Of a DNA stretch of 64,000 bases, positions 40,040 through 50,747 are shown one piece after another; within the stretch, counting starts at the first letter, position 1, and each line of letters begins with the position of its first letter. A model generated the notes under the pieces. That model did not search any database. It saw only the letters and a list, made by a program, of their open reading frames with translations, and was not told where the DNA came from. Source of the DNA: an uncultured Pelagibacteraceae bacterium (lineage in GTDB: Bacteria > Pseudomonadota > Alphaproteobacteria > Pelagibacterales > Pelagibacteraceae); assembly GCA_902515185.1 (NCBI GenBank), contig CABXTN010000001.1, positions 47,442-111,441 of the forward strand, in the 5' to 3' direction. The translations under genes were made by a program, and so were the position numbers.

Positions 40040-40851
40040 ATTTTAGAAATCTCCACTGATGATTTTATATAACCATGCATAGTTCCACAGTCTAAATATT
40101 TTCCACTGAAATTATGCCCTATAAATTTATTACCATCTTTAATTAGTCTTCTAATAGCATCTGTAATATGTATTTCGCCTCCCTTACCTTTTCTTTGATT
40201 TTTAAGTTTATTAAAAATTTCTCTATTTAATATATATCTTCCAATAACAGCGTTATTAGATGGTGCATTTTTTATTTCAGGTTTTTCAATTACATCTTCA
40301 ATTAAAAAATTTAATTTATTAATCGTCTTCTTTTTTTGATATATGCCCCAGCGATTAACTGTATTTTTATTTACTTTCATACTTGCCATAACTGAGCATT
40401 TTTTTTTATTGAATATAGAAATCATATCTTTAGAACAGTTCCTTTTAATTATTAAATCATCGGGTAACAACATTAAAAAAAATTTATCTTTAATATGTTT
40501 TTTTGCCTTAAGTACAGCATCACCGGTGCCCATAGGTTTATTTTGATAAACAAATTTTATCATTTTCTGATATTTTTTAATTTTTTTAAATTCATTAAAT
40601 ATTCTTTTATCTTTCTTTTTTTTTATAACTTTATTGTAAAAAGAGTCTTTGTAAAAATATTTTTTTATCATTTCCTTTTTCTTTGATATAATAAAAATGA
40701 TTTCTTTTATTCCAGCATCAATACATTCCTCAATTATATACTCTATCCCTGGCTTACCATTTATAGGCAATAATTCTTTGGCAAATACGCTGGTGAGTGG
40801 TAAAAGCCTTGTTCCTTGTCCTGCCAATGGTATTATTGCTTGTTTAATCAT
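40036..40851 (-). CDS. galU: UTP--glucose-1-phosphate uridylyltransferase
   Basis: AIIPLAGQGTRLLPLTSVFAKELLPINGKPGIEYIIEE. Confidence 0.94.
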   Translation of the reverse strand: MIKQAIIPLAGQGTRLLPLTSVFAKELLPINGKPGIEYIIEECIDAGIKEIIFIISKKKEMIKKYFYKDSFYNKVIKKKKDKRIFNEFKKIKKYQKMIKFVYQNKPMGTGDAVLKAKKHIKDKFFLMLLPDDLIIKRNCSKDMISIFNKKKCSVMASMKVNKNTVNRWGIYQKKKTINKLNFLIEDVIEKPEIKNAPSNNAVIGRYILNREIFNKLKNQRKGKGGEIHITDAIRRLIKDGNKFIGHNFSGKYLDCGTMHGYIKSSVEISKI

Positions 40852-40883
40852 TAAAGTTAGTTATTTAATATGAATTATCACAA

Positions 40884-41693
40884 ATGATAGTTTTTAAAAG
40901 TATAAATAAATTAAATAAAGAAGTTAATTTTAAGGCAGATACTGGTTTTGTTCCTACAATGGGGGCATTGCACAGAGGTCATATTTCTTTAATAAAAAGA
41001 GCTAAAAAAGAATCATCAAAAGTTATTGTCTCTATATTCGTTAACCCATCACAATTTAATAAGACAAACGATTTTAATAAATATCCAAGGAATATAAATA
41101 AAGATTTAATTATATTAAAAAAATTAAAAGTTGATTTTGTACTAATACCAAGCGTTAAGGATATTTTTAAAAAAAAGAAAAATATGAAAGTCAAAATAAG
41201 CAATAAAGATAAGGTATTATGTGCCAAATACAGACCTGGACATTTTGAAGGTGTTTTAGGCGTTATTAACCAATTTTTAAAGATAATTAAATCAAAACGT
41301 ATATATTTAGGTGAGAAAGATTTCCAACAAATTTATTTAATAAAAAAATTTATTAAAAATAAATTTAAAATTAAGATATGTGCTTGTAAAACTATAAGGC
41401 AAAAGAATTTTTTACCTTTATCATCAAGGAATAATCTTTTGAGAAAAAGTGAAATTAATAAAGCGTCTTTAATATCTAAACAAATAAATAAATTTTATTT
41501 TTTAATTAAAAAAGATTTCAAGAATAAAGATAAAATTTTACATTTCAAAAAAATTCTTGATAAGATAAATTTAAATATTGAATATTTTGAAGTAAGAAAT
41601 AAAAATACTTTATCAATCAAATATAATAAAAAGAATTTTAAACTATTTATTGCTTTTTATATAAATAAAATAAGATTGATTGATAATGTATAA
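40884..41693 (+). CDS. panC: Pantothenate synthetase
   Basis: GFVPTMGALHRGHISLIKRAKKE; VSIFVNPSQFN; YLGEKDFQQIYLIKKF. Confidence 0.93.
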   Translation: MIVFKSINKLNKEVNFKADTGFVPTMGALHRGHISLIKRAKKESSKVIVSIFVNPSQFNKTNDFNKYPRNINKDLIILKKLKVDFVLIPSVKDIFKKKKNMKVKISNKDKVLCAKYRPGHFEGVLGVINQFLKIIKSKRIYLGEKDFQQIYLIKKFIKNKFKIKICACKTIRQKNFLPLSSRNNLLRKSEINKASLISKQINKFYFLIKKDFKNKDKILHFKKILDKINLNIEYFEVRNKNTLSIKYNKKNFKLFIAFYINKIRLIDNV

Positions 41694-43073
41694 TTAACCA
41701 TAAAAGAAATAAGCACCAATACCTAAAAAAGATAGAAAGCCAATTACATCGGTAATAGTAGTTACAAAAACACTAGATGCAATAGCTGGATCAATTTTAA
41801 ACTTTTTTAGTGTGATGGGGACAAGAATTCCAAAAAGACCTGCTACAATCATATTAAGTACCATTGATATAGAGATTATAAATGATAGCTGAATATCCTT
41901 AAACCAAAGTTGGACTATTATTGCACTGATTATAGCAAATATTATGCCGTTTAAAATTCCTATGAAAAATTCTTTTAATATGTTTTGAGTAAAATTATTC
42001 TTAGTTAATTCATTTGTAGCTATGGTCCTAATAGTAACGGCTAGAGTTTGCATACCAGCATTACCTCCCATCGAAGCAACGATTGGCATTAAAAAAGCTA
42101 ATGCAACCATTTGTTCAATAGTAGCGCCAAAAATACTTATGACCCAAGTGGCTAAAAAAGCTGTAAATAAATTTAGTAAGAGCCAGTTGAATCTTCTTTT
42201 TGTTTTTTTTAATACACCATCTGTAATCTCTTCATCACCAACTCCCGCTAAACGTAGCGCATCTTCTTCTGCTTCTTCTTTTAAAACTGTCAAAACATCG
42301 TCACTTGTTATCATTCCTACTAATTTATTATTTTTATCTACAACACAAGCCGAGTTAAGATTATAATTTTCAAATAAATGACCAACCTCTTCTCTGTCCA
42401 TATCTACAGGTATTGAAAGTTGTGACTCGTTCATTATTGAAATCATTTTTGAATCTCTTGAAGTTCTAAGAACCTTTGAAGCTGGAACTGTGCCAATCGG
42501 TTTGAATTCATTATCTACAACAAATATTTCTAAAAATTCTTCTGGCAAATCTTTGTTCTCCCTTAGATAGTCTATTGTTTGACCTACAGACCAATTACTA
42601 GGTATAGCAGTAAATTCTCTCTGCATAATTCTAGCAGCAGAGTCTTCTGGGTAACTTAAGCTTTCTAGCAATACAAATCTATCTTTTGGGGGTAAAGAGC
42701 TTAATATTTCATTCTTATTTTCATCACTTAAATTTTCAATAATTTTAATAGAATCATCGGACTCTAAATTCTTAAGTATATAAACAATTGAATCTGTAGA
42801 TAAGTATTTGATAATCTCAGTTTGTACAGACTCATTTAATTCTACAAATACTTGTGGATCTATTCTAAAATTATTTAATTTAATTAAATTTTCTCTATCA
42901 GATTCATTTAAATGCTCTATAATATCTGCTGCGTCTGATGGATGCATTTCTCTAAATGAGTTTGAAATGAAATCGGCATCATTATTAGATATTTTATCAG
43001 TAACAACCTTTATGAATTCTTTATTAAATTCAAAGTTAACTTTTTTGTCCTTTATTTTTTTTACTAAAGTCAT
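41694..43073 (-). CDS. mgtE: Magnesium transporter MgtE
   Basis: MgtE N domain (HPSDAADIIEHL), CBS pair, TM region 'MPIVASMGGNAGMQTLAVTIRTIA'; start trimmed to MTLVKKI. Confidence 0.95.
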   Translation of the reverse strand: MTLVKKIKDKKVNFEFNKEFIKVVTDKISNNDADFISNSFREMHPSDAADIIEHLNESDRENLIKLNNFRIDPQVFVELNESVQTEIIKYLSTDSIVYILKNLESDDSIKIIENLSDENKNEILSSLPPKDRFVLLESLSYPEDSAARIMQREFTAIPSNWSVGQTIDYLRENKDLPEEFLEIFVVDNEFKPIGTVPASKVLRTSRDSKMISIMNESQLSIPVDMDREEVGHLFENYNLNSACVVDKNNKLVGMITSDDVLTVLKEEAEEDALRLAGVGDEEITDGVLKKTKRRFNWLLLNLFTAFLATWVISIFGATIEQMVALAFLMPIVASMGGNAGMQTLAVTIRTIATNELTKNNFTQNILKEFFIGILNGIIFAIISAIIVQLWFKDIQLSFIISISMVLNMIVAGLFGILVPITLKKFKIDPAIASSVFVTTITDVIGFLSFLGIGAYFFYG

Positions 43074-43135
43074 AAATTTGGTCCATAATTTTATAAGCAC
43101 TATTAATACATAATAAATATAATACAATTTAATAA

Positions 43136-43750
43136 ATGAATATTGAGATCAAAATATCAAAAAAGCCCATAGAATATAGCAAAGCTATAAAATACTTAGA
43201 GGCGAGATTAGAAAAAATAAAAGAAAAAAAAGCAAAAGAAATTATATGGTTGTTAGAACATACTGAAGTTTATACTGGTGGTTCAAGTTTTAAAGATGAA
43301 GAAATAATTGACAAAAATATAGAGTTGATAAAAACAAATCGTGGTGGAAAAATAACGTGGCACGGTCCTGGTCAAATTGTTTGTTATTTTGTTTTAGATT
43401 TACATAAAAGAGAAAAAGATATTAGGAAGTTTTTAACTTTAATAGAAAATAGTATAATTAGTACTCTCAATGAATATAAAATAAAATCATTTTCCGACAA
43501 AAAGAATATAGGCATCTGGATTAAAAATAAAAAAGAAACCAAAAAAGTTGCAGCAATAGGCATTAGAGTGAAGAGTTGGATCGCTTATCATGGATTTTCT
43601 TTAAATGTGAATAATGATCTTAAGAAATACAATAAGATAATTCCATGTGGAATAAAATTAAAAAAAGTTACTAATCTAAAAAAAATCAAAAATATTTCTT
43701 ATCGAGATTTAAAAAAAAAATTAGTTAGAAACTTAATTAATAATCTTTGA
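43136..43750 (+). CDS. lipB: Octanoyl-(ACP) : protein N-octanoyltransferase (lipoyl(octanoyl) transferase)
   Basis: LLEHTEVYTGG, NRGGKITWHGPGQIVCYFVLDL, VAAIGIRVKSWIAYHGFSLNVN. Confidence 0.94.
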   Translation: MNIEIKISKKPIEYSKAIKYLEARLEKIKEKKAKEIIWLLEHTEVYTGGSSFKDEEIIDKNIELIKTNRGGKITWHGPGQIVCYFVLDLHKREKDIRKFLTLIENSIISTLNEYKIKSFSDKKNIGIWIKNKKETKKVAAIGIRVKSWIAYHGFSLNVNNDLKKYNKIIPCGIKLKKVTNLKKIKNISYRDLKKKLVRNLINNL

Positions 43751-44657
43751 AGTGTAATCTTTTTGTTTTTAAAAGTTTTTTAAAATAATCAGGTAATAAT
43801 GCTGTGTACTTAAATTTATCATTATTAATAATAAATTTTATTTGGTATGAATGAAGCATAAGATTTTTATTTATTGATTTTAAACTACTATTTAAAAAAT
43901 ATTTATTATCACCAAAAATTGGATTACCTATTTCAAGTAATTGTTTTCTTAGTTGATGTTTTCTTCCTGTAATAGGTTTCATTTCAACTAGACTACTTAT
44001 TGAATTTTTATCTAAAACTTTAAAAAAAGTCTTAGCTCTTTCTATAACTTTTTTACCATCCTCGTAACGAACTAAATCACTTTCTAAAGTACCTTTGCTT
44101 TTTGTTATTTCTCCATGACAAATAGCCAAATAAGTTTTGTGAACTTTTCTTAATCTAAACAAAGATGTTAACAATTGTGCATATGATCTGTTTTTAGCTA
44201 TTAAAAATACACCTGATGTATCTTTATCTAATCTATGTACAGTATATGGTTTTGTGTTTTCAAATATTTTACTTTTAGCAAATATATCAATTAAATTTTT
44301 TTTAGATTTAGTCCCACCTTGTACAGATATTCCCGCCTCTTTATTTACAACAATGAAATCATTGTTATCATCGATAATTAAATTTTCATTAGATTTAATA
44401 GTTTCCTTAGATGGTTTGAATTTGAAACTTTTAGCAATTATATTGTCTTTTATCTCTAAATTAAAAATTTCAATTATGTCATTATATTTTACTTTAAAAG
44501 AACTTTTTACTTTTTTTCTGTTAATTTTTATTTTTCCAATCCTTAAGGATTTTTCTAAAAGGCTTTGGGGGATCTTTTTAAAATTTTGCCTTATCCATCT
44601 ATCTATACGACAATTATCAAATGATTTTTCAACTTGAAAAGTTTTCTTCATCTGCAA
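43737..44657 (-). CDS. rluC: RluC/RluD-family rRNA pseudouridine synthase
   Basis: S4-like N-term; YTVHRLDKDTSGVFLIAKN; MKPITGRKHQLRKQL. Confidence 0.88.
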   Translation of the reverse strand: MQMKKTFQVEKSFDNCRIDRWIRQNFKKIPQSLLEKSLRIGKIKINRKKVKSSFKVKYNDIIEIFNLEIKDNIIAKSFKFKPSKETIKSNENLIIDDNNDFIVVNKEAGISVQGGTKSKKNLIDIFAKSKIFENTKPYTVHRLDKDTSGVFLIAKNRSYAQLLTSLFRLRKVHKTYLAICHGEITKSKGTLESDLVRYEDGKKVIERAKTFFKVLDKNSISSLVEMKPITGRKHQLRKQLLEIGNPIFGDNKYFLNSSLKSINKNLMLHSYQIKFIINNDKFKYTALLPDYFKKLLKTKRLHFKDY

Positions 44658-44663
44658 ATTATA

Positions 44664-45125
44664 TTATGCTGATACTTTTTTCTTAACTTCTTTAGTTTCT
44701 TTTGTGTCTATTTTTTCAGATTCTTTATTAGTTTCTTTTTTCTTTACATCAACTTTTTTAGCTTGAATATCACGATCTACAAATTCTATAACTGCCATTG
44801 GTGCGTTATCTCCGTATCTGAAACCAGCTTTAACAATTCTAGTATATCCTCCATTTCTTTTTTCATATCTTTTTGATAGAGTTTTAACTACCTTGTTAGT
44901 TGATTTTGGATCTTGTAATTTTGAAAATAAAATTTTTTTATTTTGTAAACTCTCTTTTTTTCCAAGCGTAATAATTTTATCTGCTTGTGGTTTTAATACT
45001 TTGGCTTTAGGTAAAGTAGTCGTTATTTGCTCATATTTTATTAAAGAATTAAGCATATTTTTTATTAAGGCTTTTCTATGCTCCGAAGTTCTATTTAGTT
45101 TTTTATAACCAAATTTATGTCTCAT
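44664..45125 (-). CDS. rplQ: 50S ribosomal protein L17 with Lys/Glu-rich C-terminal extension
   Basis: [42 protein letters not shown]. Confidence 0.97.
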   Translation of the reverse strand: MRHKFGYKKLNRTSEHRKALIKNMLNSLIKYEQITTTLPKAKVLKPQADKIITLGKKESLQNKKILFSKLQDPKSTNKVVKTLSKRYEKRNGGYTRIVKAGFRYGDNAPMAVIEFVDRDIQAKKVDVKKKETNKESEKIDTKETKEVKKKVSA

Positions 45126-46156
45126 TAGATTGCTTCCTCTAATTTCTTGGATAGTTCAGCAATGTTATCTGGTGGCCAATTTGGTATTTCCATACCTAAA
45201 TACAAAGACATGCCTGTTAAAACTTCTTTTATCTCATTTAAAGATTTACGTCCAAAATTTGGTGTCCTTAACATCTCACCCTCGGATTTTTGTACTAAAT
45301 CACCTATATAAATAATATTATCATTTTTTAAACAATTCATTGATCTTACAGATAGTTCTAACTCATCAACTTTTCTTAATAAATTTTTATTAAATTCTGG
45401 TTCAGATGGTTGTTCTTTAATAATAACTTCTTTAGGTTCATCAAAATTAACAAACATGCCAAGTTGATCTTGGAAAATTCTAGCAGCATATGCAACGGCA
45501 TCCTCAGCTGAAATTGATCCATTTGTTTCAACCTCCATTGTAAGTTTATCATAGTCTAATGCTTTACCCTCTCTCGCTGTACTAACTGAATAAGAAACTT
45601 TTTTAACTGGACTAAATAATGAATCTATTGGGATTAATCCAAGTGGCGGTTCATCTGGTTTATTTAATTCAGCTGATACATATCCTTTTCCAGTGCCAAC
45701 ATTCATTTCTAAATGGAAATGCGTGTTTTCGTCTAAATTACAAATTACTAAATCCGGATTTAAAATTTCAATATCTGTAACTGGTACAATATCTGATGCT
45801 TTAATCTCTCCAGGTCCTTTTGCATCTAAAATTAATTTTTTTGTACCTTCTGATGAGCTTTTTAAAGCTAAAGATTTAATATTTAAAACTATGTCGGTCA
45901 CATCTTCTCTTACACCTTTTATGGAAGAGAATTCATGAAGTACCCCATCTATTTGTATTGATGTTACAGCTGCTCCTCTAATTGATGACAATAATATTCT
46001 TCTTAAAGAATTTCCTAATGTTAGTCCATAACCTTTTTCTAATGGTTCAGCTATAATTTTAGCAAAAGATTTATCATCACTTAATTGTACATCAAGTTTT
46101 GCAGGTTTTATTAATGATTTCCAATTTTTTACATTAGCTTCTAAGTTATTATCCAT
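45125..46156 (-). CDS. rpoA: DNA-directed RNA polymerase subunit alpha
   Basis: [43 protein letters not shown]; alpha-CTD '[24 protein letters not shown]'. Confidence 0.98.
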   Translation of the reverse strand: MDNNLEANVKNWKSLIKPAKLDVQLSDDKSFAKIIAEPLEKGYGLTLGNSLRRILLSSIRGAAVTSIQIDGVLHEFSSIKGVREDVTDIVLNIKSLALKSSSEGTKKLILDAKGPGEIKASDIVPVTDIEILNPDLVICNLDENTHFHLEMNVGTGKGYVSAELNKPDEPPLGLIPIDSLFSPVKKVSYSVSTAREGKALDYDKLTMEVETNGSISAEDAVAYAARIFQDQLGMFVNFDEPKEVIIKEQPSEPEFNKNLLRKVDELELSVRSMNCLKNDNIIYIGDLVQKSEGEMLRTPNFGRKSLNEIKEVLTGMSLYLGMEIPNWPPDNIAELSKKLEEAI

Positions 46157-46609
46157 TTATACTCTCCTTTTTTTTGGTGGTCTTGTACCATTGTGTGGTA
46201 ATGGTGTTGTATCTTTGATTGATAAAATTTTAAAACCTCTAGCCTGTAATGCTCTCAAGGCGGTTTCTCTACCTGAACCAGGTCCTTTAATTTCAACAGT
46301 TAATGTCTTCATTCCATATTCTAATGCTTTAGCTGCAGCAGAATCAGCTGCTACTTGAGCAGCATAAGGTGTTGATTTTCTAGAGCCTTTAAATCCTTTT
46401 TGACCAGCTGAAGCCCATGAGATAACATTACCATCCGTATCAGCTATTGATATAATTGTATTATTAAATGTTGATAGCACGTAGGCAGTACCATTCAAAA
46501 TATTTTTCTTGGCTTTCTTTTTTTTGGAATACGAACTTTTTTTAACTACTTTAGTCTCGTTTGTTTCAACTTTATTATCAGGTTTATTGTCTGGTTTTTT
46601 TGTAGCCAT
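46157..46609 (-). CDS. rpsK: 30S ribosomal protein S11 with Lys-rich N-terminal extension
   Basis: [38 protein letters not shown]...[13 protein letters not shown]. Confidence 0.97.
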   Translation of the reverse strand: MATKKPDNKPDNKVETNETKVVKKSSYSKKKKAKKNILNGTAYVLSTFNNTIISIADTDGNVISWASAGQKGFKGSRKSTPYAAQVAADSAAAKALEYGMKTLTVEIKGPGSGRETALRALQARGFKILSIKDTTPLPHNGTRPPKKRRV

Positions 46610-46614
46610 TTTAA

Positions 46615-46998
46615 TTATTTTTTAAGTGGGGTAAGTTTTTTTCCTGCAATAGCAATAGCCTTACCTTTTCTAGTTCTTGCATTACATCTAGTTCTTTGTC
46701 CACGTACAGGTAATTTTTTTCTATGTCTAGATCCACGATAACAAGCTAGGTCAATTAGTCTTTTAATATTTAATGAAAGTTCCCGTCTTAGGTCTCCTTC
46801 AACAGTAAAATTTTTATCAATATATTCTCTAATTTTTAATATTTGATCATCTGTCAACTCATTTACTCTTTTTGATTTTGGTATTTCAAGATCTTTGCAA
46901 ATTTTACTAGAAAATTTATTACCAATTCCATGGATGTAGGTTAAACCAACTAGAACAATTTTGTTTTGTGGAATATTTACACCTGCAATACGAGCCAT
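46615..46998 (-). CDS. rpsM: 30S ribosomal protein S13
   Basis: [50 protein letters not shown]. Confidence 0.98.
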   Translation of the reverse strand: MARIAGVNIPQNKIVLVGLTYIHGIGNKFSSKICKDLEIPKSKRVNELTDDQILKIREYIDKNFTVEGDLRRELSLNIKRLIDLACYRGSRHRKKLPVRGQRTRCNARTRKGKAIAIAGKKLTPLKK

Positions 46999-47054
46999 AT
47001 TTTCTGAGATTAAATTTAGCCTTTTATATAAGAAGTTCTTTTAAAGTCAACGTA

Positions 47055-47615
47055 TTAAACATTAATAATAGTCGCTATTTTGCTAGTAATTTCATCAATT
47101 CCAAGGCTTCCGTCAATTTCGTGAAATCCTTTGTGGGATGAATAAAAATTCAATAGAGGTTTAGTTTCGGTCATATATATATCATACCTTTTTAGAATAG
47201 TATTAGAGTCGTCGTCTGATCTTTTTTCTAGAATCTTCCTTTTTTCAATTCTTTTTAATATTGAATCTTTATTAACATTCAGAAAAAAAATAAAATCTAT
47301 TTTTTTTTTAGATTTACTAAGCAAAACATCTAAATTTTTAGCTTGGCTTATAGTTCTTGGATAGCCATCAAAGATTAATTTATTTTTCTTAGAATCAATT
47401 ATTACTTTTTCAAGAAGTTTATTAACAATTTGATCATCAACAAATTTCCCATGATCCATGTTATTTAAAATTTTTTTTCCAATTTCCGTATCTTTTTTAA
47501 TCTCATCTCTGAGCATATCCCCCGTAGATACCTGAAAACTATTTAATTTTTCTACTAAAATTTTTGCCTGTGTACCTTTGCCAGCACCAGGAGGACCGAA
47601 GATAATTATGTTCAC
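47055..47615 (-). CDS. adk: Adenylate kinase
   Basis: IIFGPPGAGKGTQAKIL; IFDGYPRTISQAK; no zinc-finger Cys in LID (short-type with R..R). Confidence 0.94.
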   Translation of the reverse strand: MNIIIFGPPGAGKGTQAKILVEKLNSFQVSTGDMLRDEIKKDTEIGKKILNNMDHGKFVDDQIVNKLLEKVIIDSKKNKLIFDGYPRTISQAKNLDVLLSKSKKKIDFIFFLNVNKDSILKRIEKRKILEKRSDDDSNTILKRYDIYMTETKPLLNFYSSHKGFHEIDGSLGIDEITSKIATIINV

Positions 47616-47618
47616 TTA

Positions 47619-48899
47619 TTACTTACCAAATTTTGTTTTTTTAATTAAACTCTCATATTGAGAGCTCATTAATCTTGTTTGTATTTGAGTGACAGTATCA
47701 ATTGCAACTACAACAACAATTAATATTGAGGCACCACCTAAATAGAATGGAATAGGATAGTTCGCTATTAAAAATTCTGGCAACAAACAAACTGCTGTTA
47801 AATACAATGCGCCAATTGTAGTTAGCTTCGTTAATATATTATCGATATATAGTGCTGTACTTTCACCCGGCCTTATTCCAGGTACAAAACCACCATACTT
47901 TCTTAAATTTTCAGCAGTTTCATTTGGGTTAAAAACAATTGAAGTGTAGAAAAAAGTAAAAAAAATAATCCCTGATGCATACAACAACATATAAAGAGGT
48001 TGACCTTGTGTAAAATAAGAAGAAATGTTTAAAAATGTTTCATTGTTGGAAAAATTAAAATTCGAAAATGTAACCGGCAATAATAAAATAGCTGACGCAA
48101 AGATTGCGGGTATTACACCAGCAGAATTTATCTTCAATGGTAAATGTGACGAGTCTCCACCATACATTTTATTTCCCATTTGTCTTTTTGGGTAATTAAT
48201 TAAAATTTTTCGAAGCGCTCTTTCCATGAATACAATAAAAATTATTGTAGCAATCAATATAAGGAATATTAAAAATATAATAAAGCCTGAAAGCGCTCCA
48301 CTTTTACCTAATTCAAAAGTAGTAACAAGAGCTCTTGGAATTTCAGCAACAATACCTGAGAATATAATTAAAGATATACCATTACCAATTCCTCTTTGTG
48401 TAATTTGTTCTCCTAACCACATTAAAAATACAGTTCCTGCGACAATAGTAGTTACTGTTGAAATTTTAAAAAATAATCCAGGATTTATAACTAAATTTGC
48501 TGATGACTCTAAGCCAACTGCTAATCCATAACCTTGAATTGTCGCTAGTAGAACAGTTCCATATCTAGTTATCTGAGTAATTTTTTTTCTACCTATCTCA
48601 CCTTGTGCTTTCAAATTTTTAAAATAATCTGAGACACCAGTTAATAGCTGTACAATAATAGATGATGATATATATGGCATAATACCCAATGCGAATATTG
48701 CCATTCTACTTATGGCACCTCCAGCGAATACATTGAACATTCCAAGAAGGCCTTTTTGATTGCCTTCCATTAAATTTTGTAATTGTTCAGGATCAATTCC
48801 TGGTAAAGGGACGAATGTACCAAGTCTATAAATTGCTAGTATAACTAATGTAAATAATATTCTATTTCTTAAGTCGTTAGATTGTAGACTTGAGCTCAT
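47619..48899 (-). CDS. secY: Preprotein translocase subunit SecY
   Basis: FVPLPGID; NVFAGGAISRMAIFALGIMPYISSSIIVQLL; QRGIGNGISLIIFSGIVAE. Confidence 0.98.
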   Translation of the reverse strand: MSSSLQSNDLRNRILFTLVILAIYRLGTFVPLPGIDPEQLQNLMEGNQKGLLGMFNVFAGGAISRMAIFALGIMPYISSSIIVQLLTGVSDYFKNLKAQGEIGRKKITQITRYGTVLLATIQGYGLAVGLESSANLVINPGLFFKISTVTTIVAGTVFLMWLGEQITQRGIGNGISLIIFSGIVAEIPRALVTTFELGKSGALSGFIIFLIFLILIATIIFIVFMERALRKILINYPKRQMGNKMYGGDSSHLPLKINSAGVIPAIFASAILLLPVTFSNFNFSNNETFLNISSYFTQGQPLYMLLYASGIIFFTFFYTSIVFNPNETAENLRKYGGFVPGIRPGESTALYIDNILTKLTTIGALYLTAVCLLPEFLIANYPIPFYLGGASILIVVVVAIDTVTQIQTRLMSSQYESLIKKTKFGK

Positions 48900-49354
48900 T
48901 AGCTATTTTTAACTTTTAGTAAACTGCTTGTTTTATCTAATTTAGGTTTTACAGATTTTGATGCAAAATCAACTTCGATTTCTATTTTATCTTTAAGCTC
49001 ACCATTTCCTAAAATTTTAATTTTTTGATATTTTTTATTAACTAATTTAAGTTTTTTTAATAAATCTAAATTAATTTTATCTCCTGATTTAATTTTTTTT
49101 TTATCTATGTGAGATTGAATATCACTAATATTAATTTTGGCAATTGGAGATGATTTTATTGGGTTAAATCCTCTTTTTGGCAACCTTCTATAAAGTGGCA
49201 TCTGACCACCTTCAAAACTTTTGATCGCAACACCTCGTCTTGATTTTTGACCCTTGTGGCCTCTTCCTGAGGTTTTGCCTTTGCCTGATCCAATCCCCCT
49301 GCCAGGTCTAATTTTTTTAGTTTTAACAATATTTGTAGTATTTAAATTAATCAT
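48899..49354 (-). CDS. rplO: 50S ribosomal protein L15
   Basis: RPGRGIGSGKGKTSGRGHKGQKSRRGV..FEGGQMPLYRRLPKRGF. Confidence 0.97.
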   Translation of the reverse strand: MINLNTTNIVKTKKIRPGRGIGSGKGKTSGRGHKGQKSRRGVAIKSFEGGQMPLYRRLPKRGFNPIKSSPIAKINISDIQSHIDKKKIKSGDKINLDLLKKLKLVNKKYQKIKILGNGELKDKIEIEVDFASKSVKPKLDKTSSLLKVKNS

Positions 49355-49854
49355 TATCCCCTCTTTTCAATAATTTCAGATATTTTTTTATTTCTAATAT
49401 TAGAAATTTGTTTTGGTGAAGTTTGTTTACTAAGAGCTTTCATACAAGCTCTTATTACATTGTGAGGATTTGCGGTTCCTATAGATTTAGCTACTATATC
49501 TTTAATACCTAATACTTCACAAACCGCTCTTACTGGACCCCCTGCTATAATACCTGTTCCTTTTGGGGCAGCTCTTAATTTGATTTTTCCCGCTCCATCT
49601 TTACCATAAATATCATGATGAATAGTTCTTCCTTCGCGTAAAGGTATTTGTATTAAATTTCTTCTTGCTAGTTCATTTGCTTTTTTTATAGCATCAGGAA
49701 CTTGCTTAGCCTTAGCATGTGCAATACCAATCTTACCGTTTTGATTACCAACAACTACCAATGCAGAAAAGCCAAACCTACGACCACCTTTTACAACTTT
49801 TGTAATTCGGTTTATATGAACTAATTTTTCTAATATGTCTGTATTTTTATCCAT
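49354..49854 (-). CDS. rpsE: 30S ribosomal protein S5
   Basis: HINRITKVVKGGRRFGFSALVVVGNQNGKIGIAHAKAKQVPDAIKKA. Confidence 0.98.
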   Translation of the reverse strand: MDKNTDILEKLVHINRITKVVKGGRRFGFSALVVVGNQNGKIGIAHAKAKQVPDAIKKANELARRNLIQIPLREGRTIHHDIYGKDGAGKIKLRAAPKGTGIIAGGPVRAVCEVLGIKDIVAKSIGTANPHNVIRACMKALSKQTSPKQISNIRNKKISEIIEKRG

Positions 49855-50208
49855 CTAAAATTCCATTCCATTTTTTCTTAACGTTTCAGCAAATACTTTA
49901 ATTCTTCCATGGTACTTATATATACCTCTATCAAAAAAAACTTTGGTTATCTTATTTTCTTTAGCTTTTTTAGCTAATTTTTCAGCCACTATAGCTGAAA
50001 CTTCAGATTTATTTTTTTTGTCACCTTTAACATCCTTTTCAACTGATGAGGCAGAAAAAAGTGTTTTACTATTTTTGTCGTCAATGATTTGTGCAAAAAT
50101 ATTCTTTGATGATCTAGATATACATAGTCTAAATCTTCCCTCTTTTGCAACTCTTTTAAGTTTATTTCTAACTCTGTACTTTTTTCTTATAGAGGTTGTC
50201 AATTTCAT
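49855..50208 (-). CDS. rplR: 50S ribosomal protein L18
   Basis: [48 protein letters not shown]. Confidence 0.96.
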   Translation of the reverse strand: MKLTTSIRKKYRVRNKLKRVAKEGRFRLCISRSSKNIFAQIIDDKNSKTLFSASSVEKDVKGDKKNKSEVSAIVAEKLAKKAKENKITKVFFDRGIYKYHGRIKVFAETLRKNGMEF

Positions 50209-50747
50209 TATTTCTTCTTCCCTTCTTTTCTCAATATATATTGGCCTTTTTCCTTAATCCCCTTACCTTTGTATGGCTCTGGCGGTCTGAACGATTTGAT
50301 TTTTGATGCTATCATTCCAACCTCCTGTTTATCAAAGCCTATTATTTTAACTGTAGTCTGTTTTTCTACAGTGATTTTAACTGTATCTGGTATATCAAAA
50401 TTAATATCATGACTAAATCCAAGTTGAAGATTTAATTGTTTGCCTTTTAATGCAGCCCTATAACCAACCCCAACAAGTTCAAGTATTTTTTCATATCCTT
50501 TACTAGCGCCAATTATAGCGTTATTTAATAGGCTTCGGTTCATTCCCCATAATCTTTTTGTATTTTGATCAACTTTTTTTGGTTTAATTGAAATTTCTTT
50601 ACCATCTTTTATGTCTAAATCAAAATTTTCAATATCAATATTTAATGATTTTTTACCCAAAGGTCCTTCAATATTCACAGCGTTTCCAGCTAAAGCCACT
50701 TTTACTTTTTCCGGTATAGTTATATTTATTTTTCCTATCTTAGACAT
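50208..50747 (-). CDS. rplF: 50S ribosomal protein L6
   Basis: [48 protein letters not shown]-like C-term. Confidence 0.97.
   Translation of the reverse strand: MSKIGKINITIPEKVKVALAGNAVNIEGPLGKKSLNIDIENFDLDIKDGKEISIKPKKVDQNTKRLWGMNRSLLNNAIIGASKGYEKILELVGVGYRAALKGKQLNLQLGFSHDINFDIPDTVKITVEKQTTVKIIGFDKQEVGMIASKIKSFRPPEPYKGKGIKEKGQYILRKEGKKK

Noticed and set aside
38741-40851. ugd-galU considered as part of a glycan or genomic island
   Set aside because: Only two common nucleotide-sugar genes, no glycosyltransferases or mobility genes beside them, and flanks are housekeeping.
41694-43113. Antisense ORFs over mgtE (42022-42366, 42808-43113)
   Set aside because: Opposite to a well-supported MgtE frame; no independent start or motif evidence.
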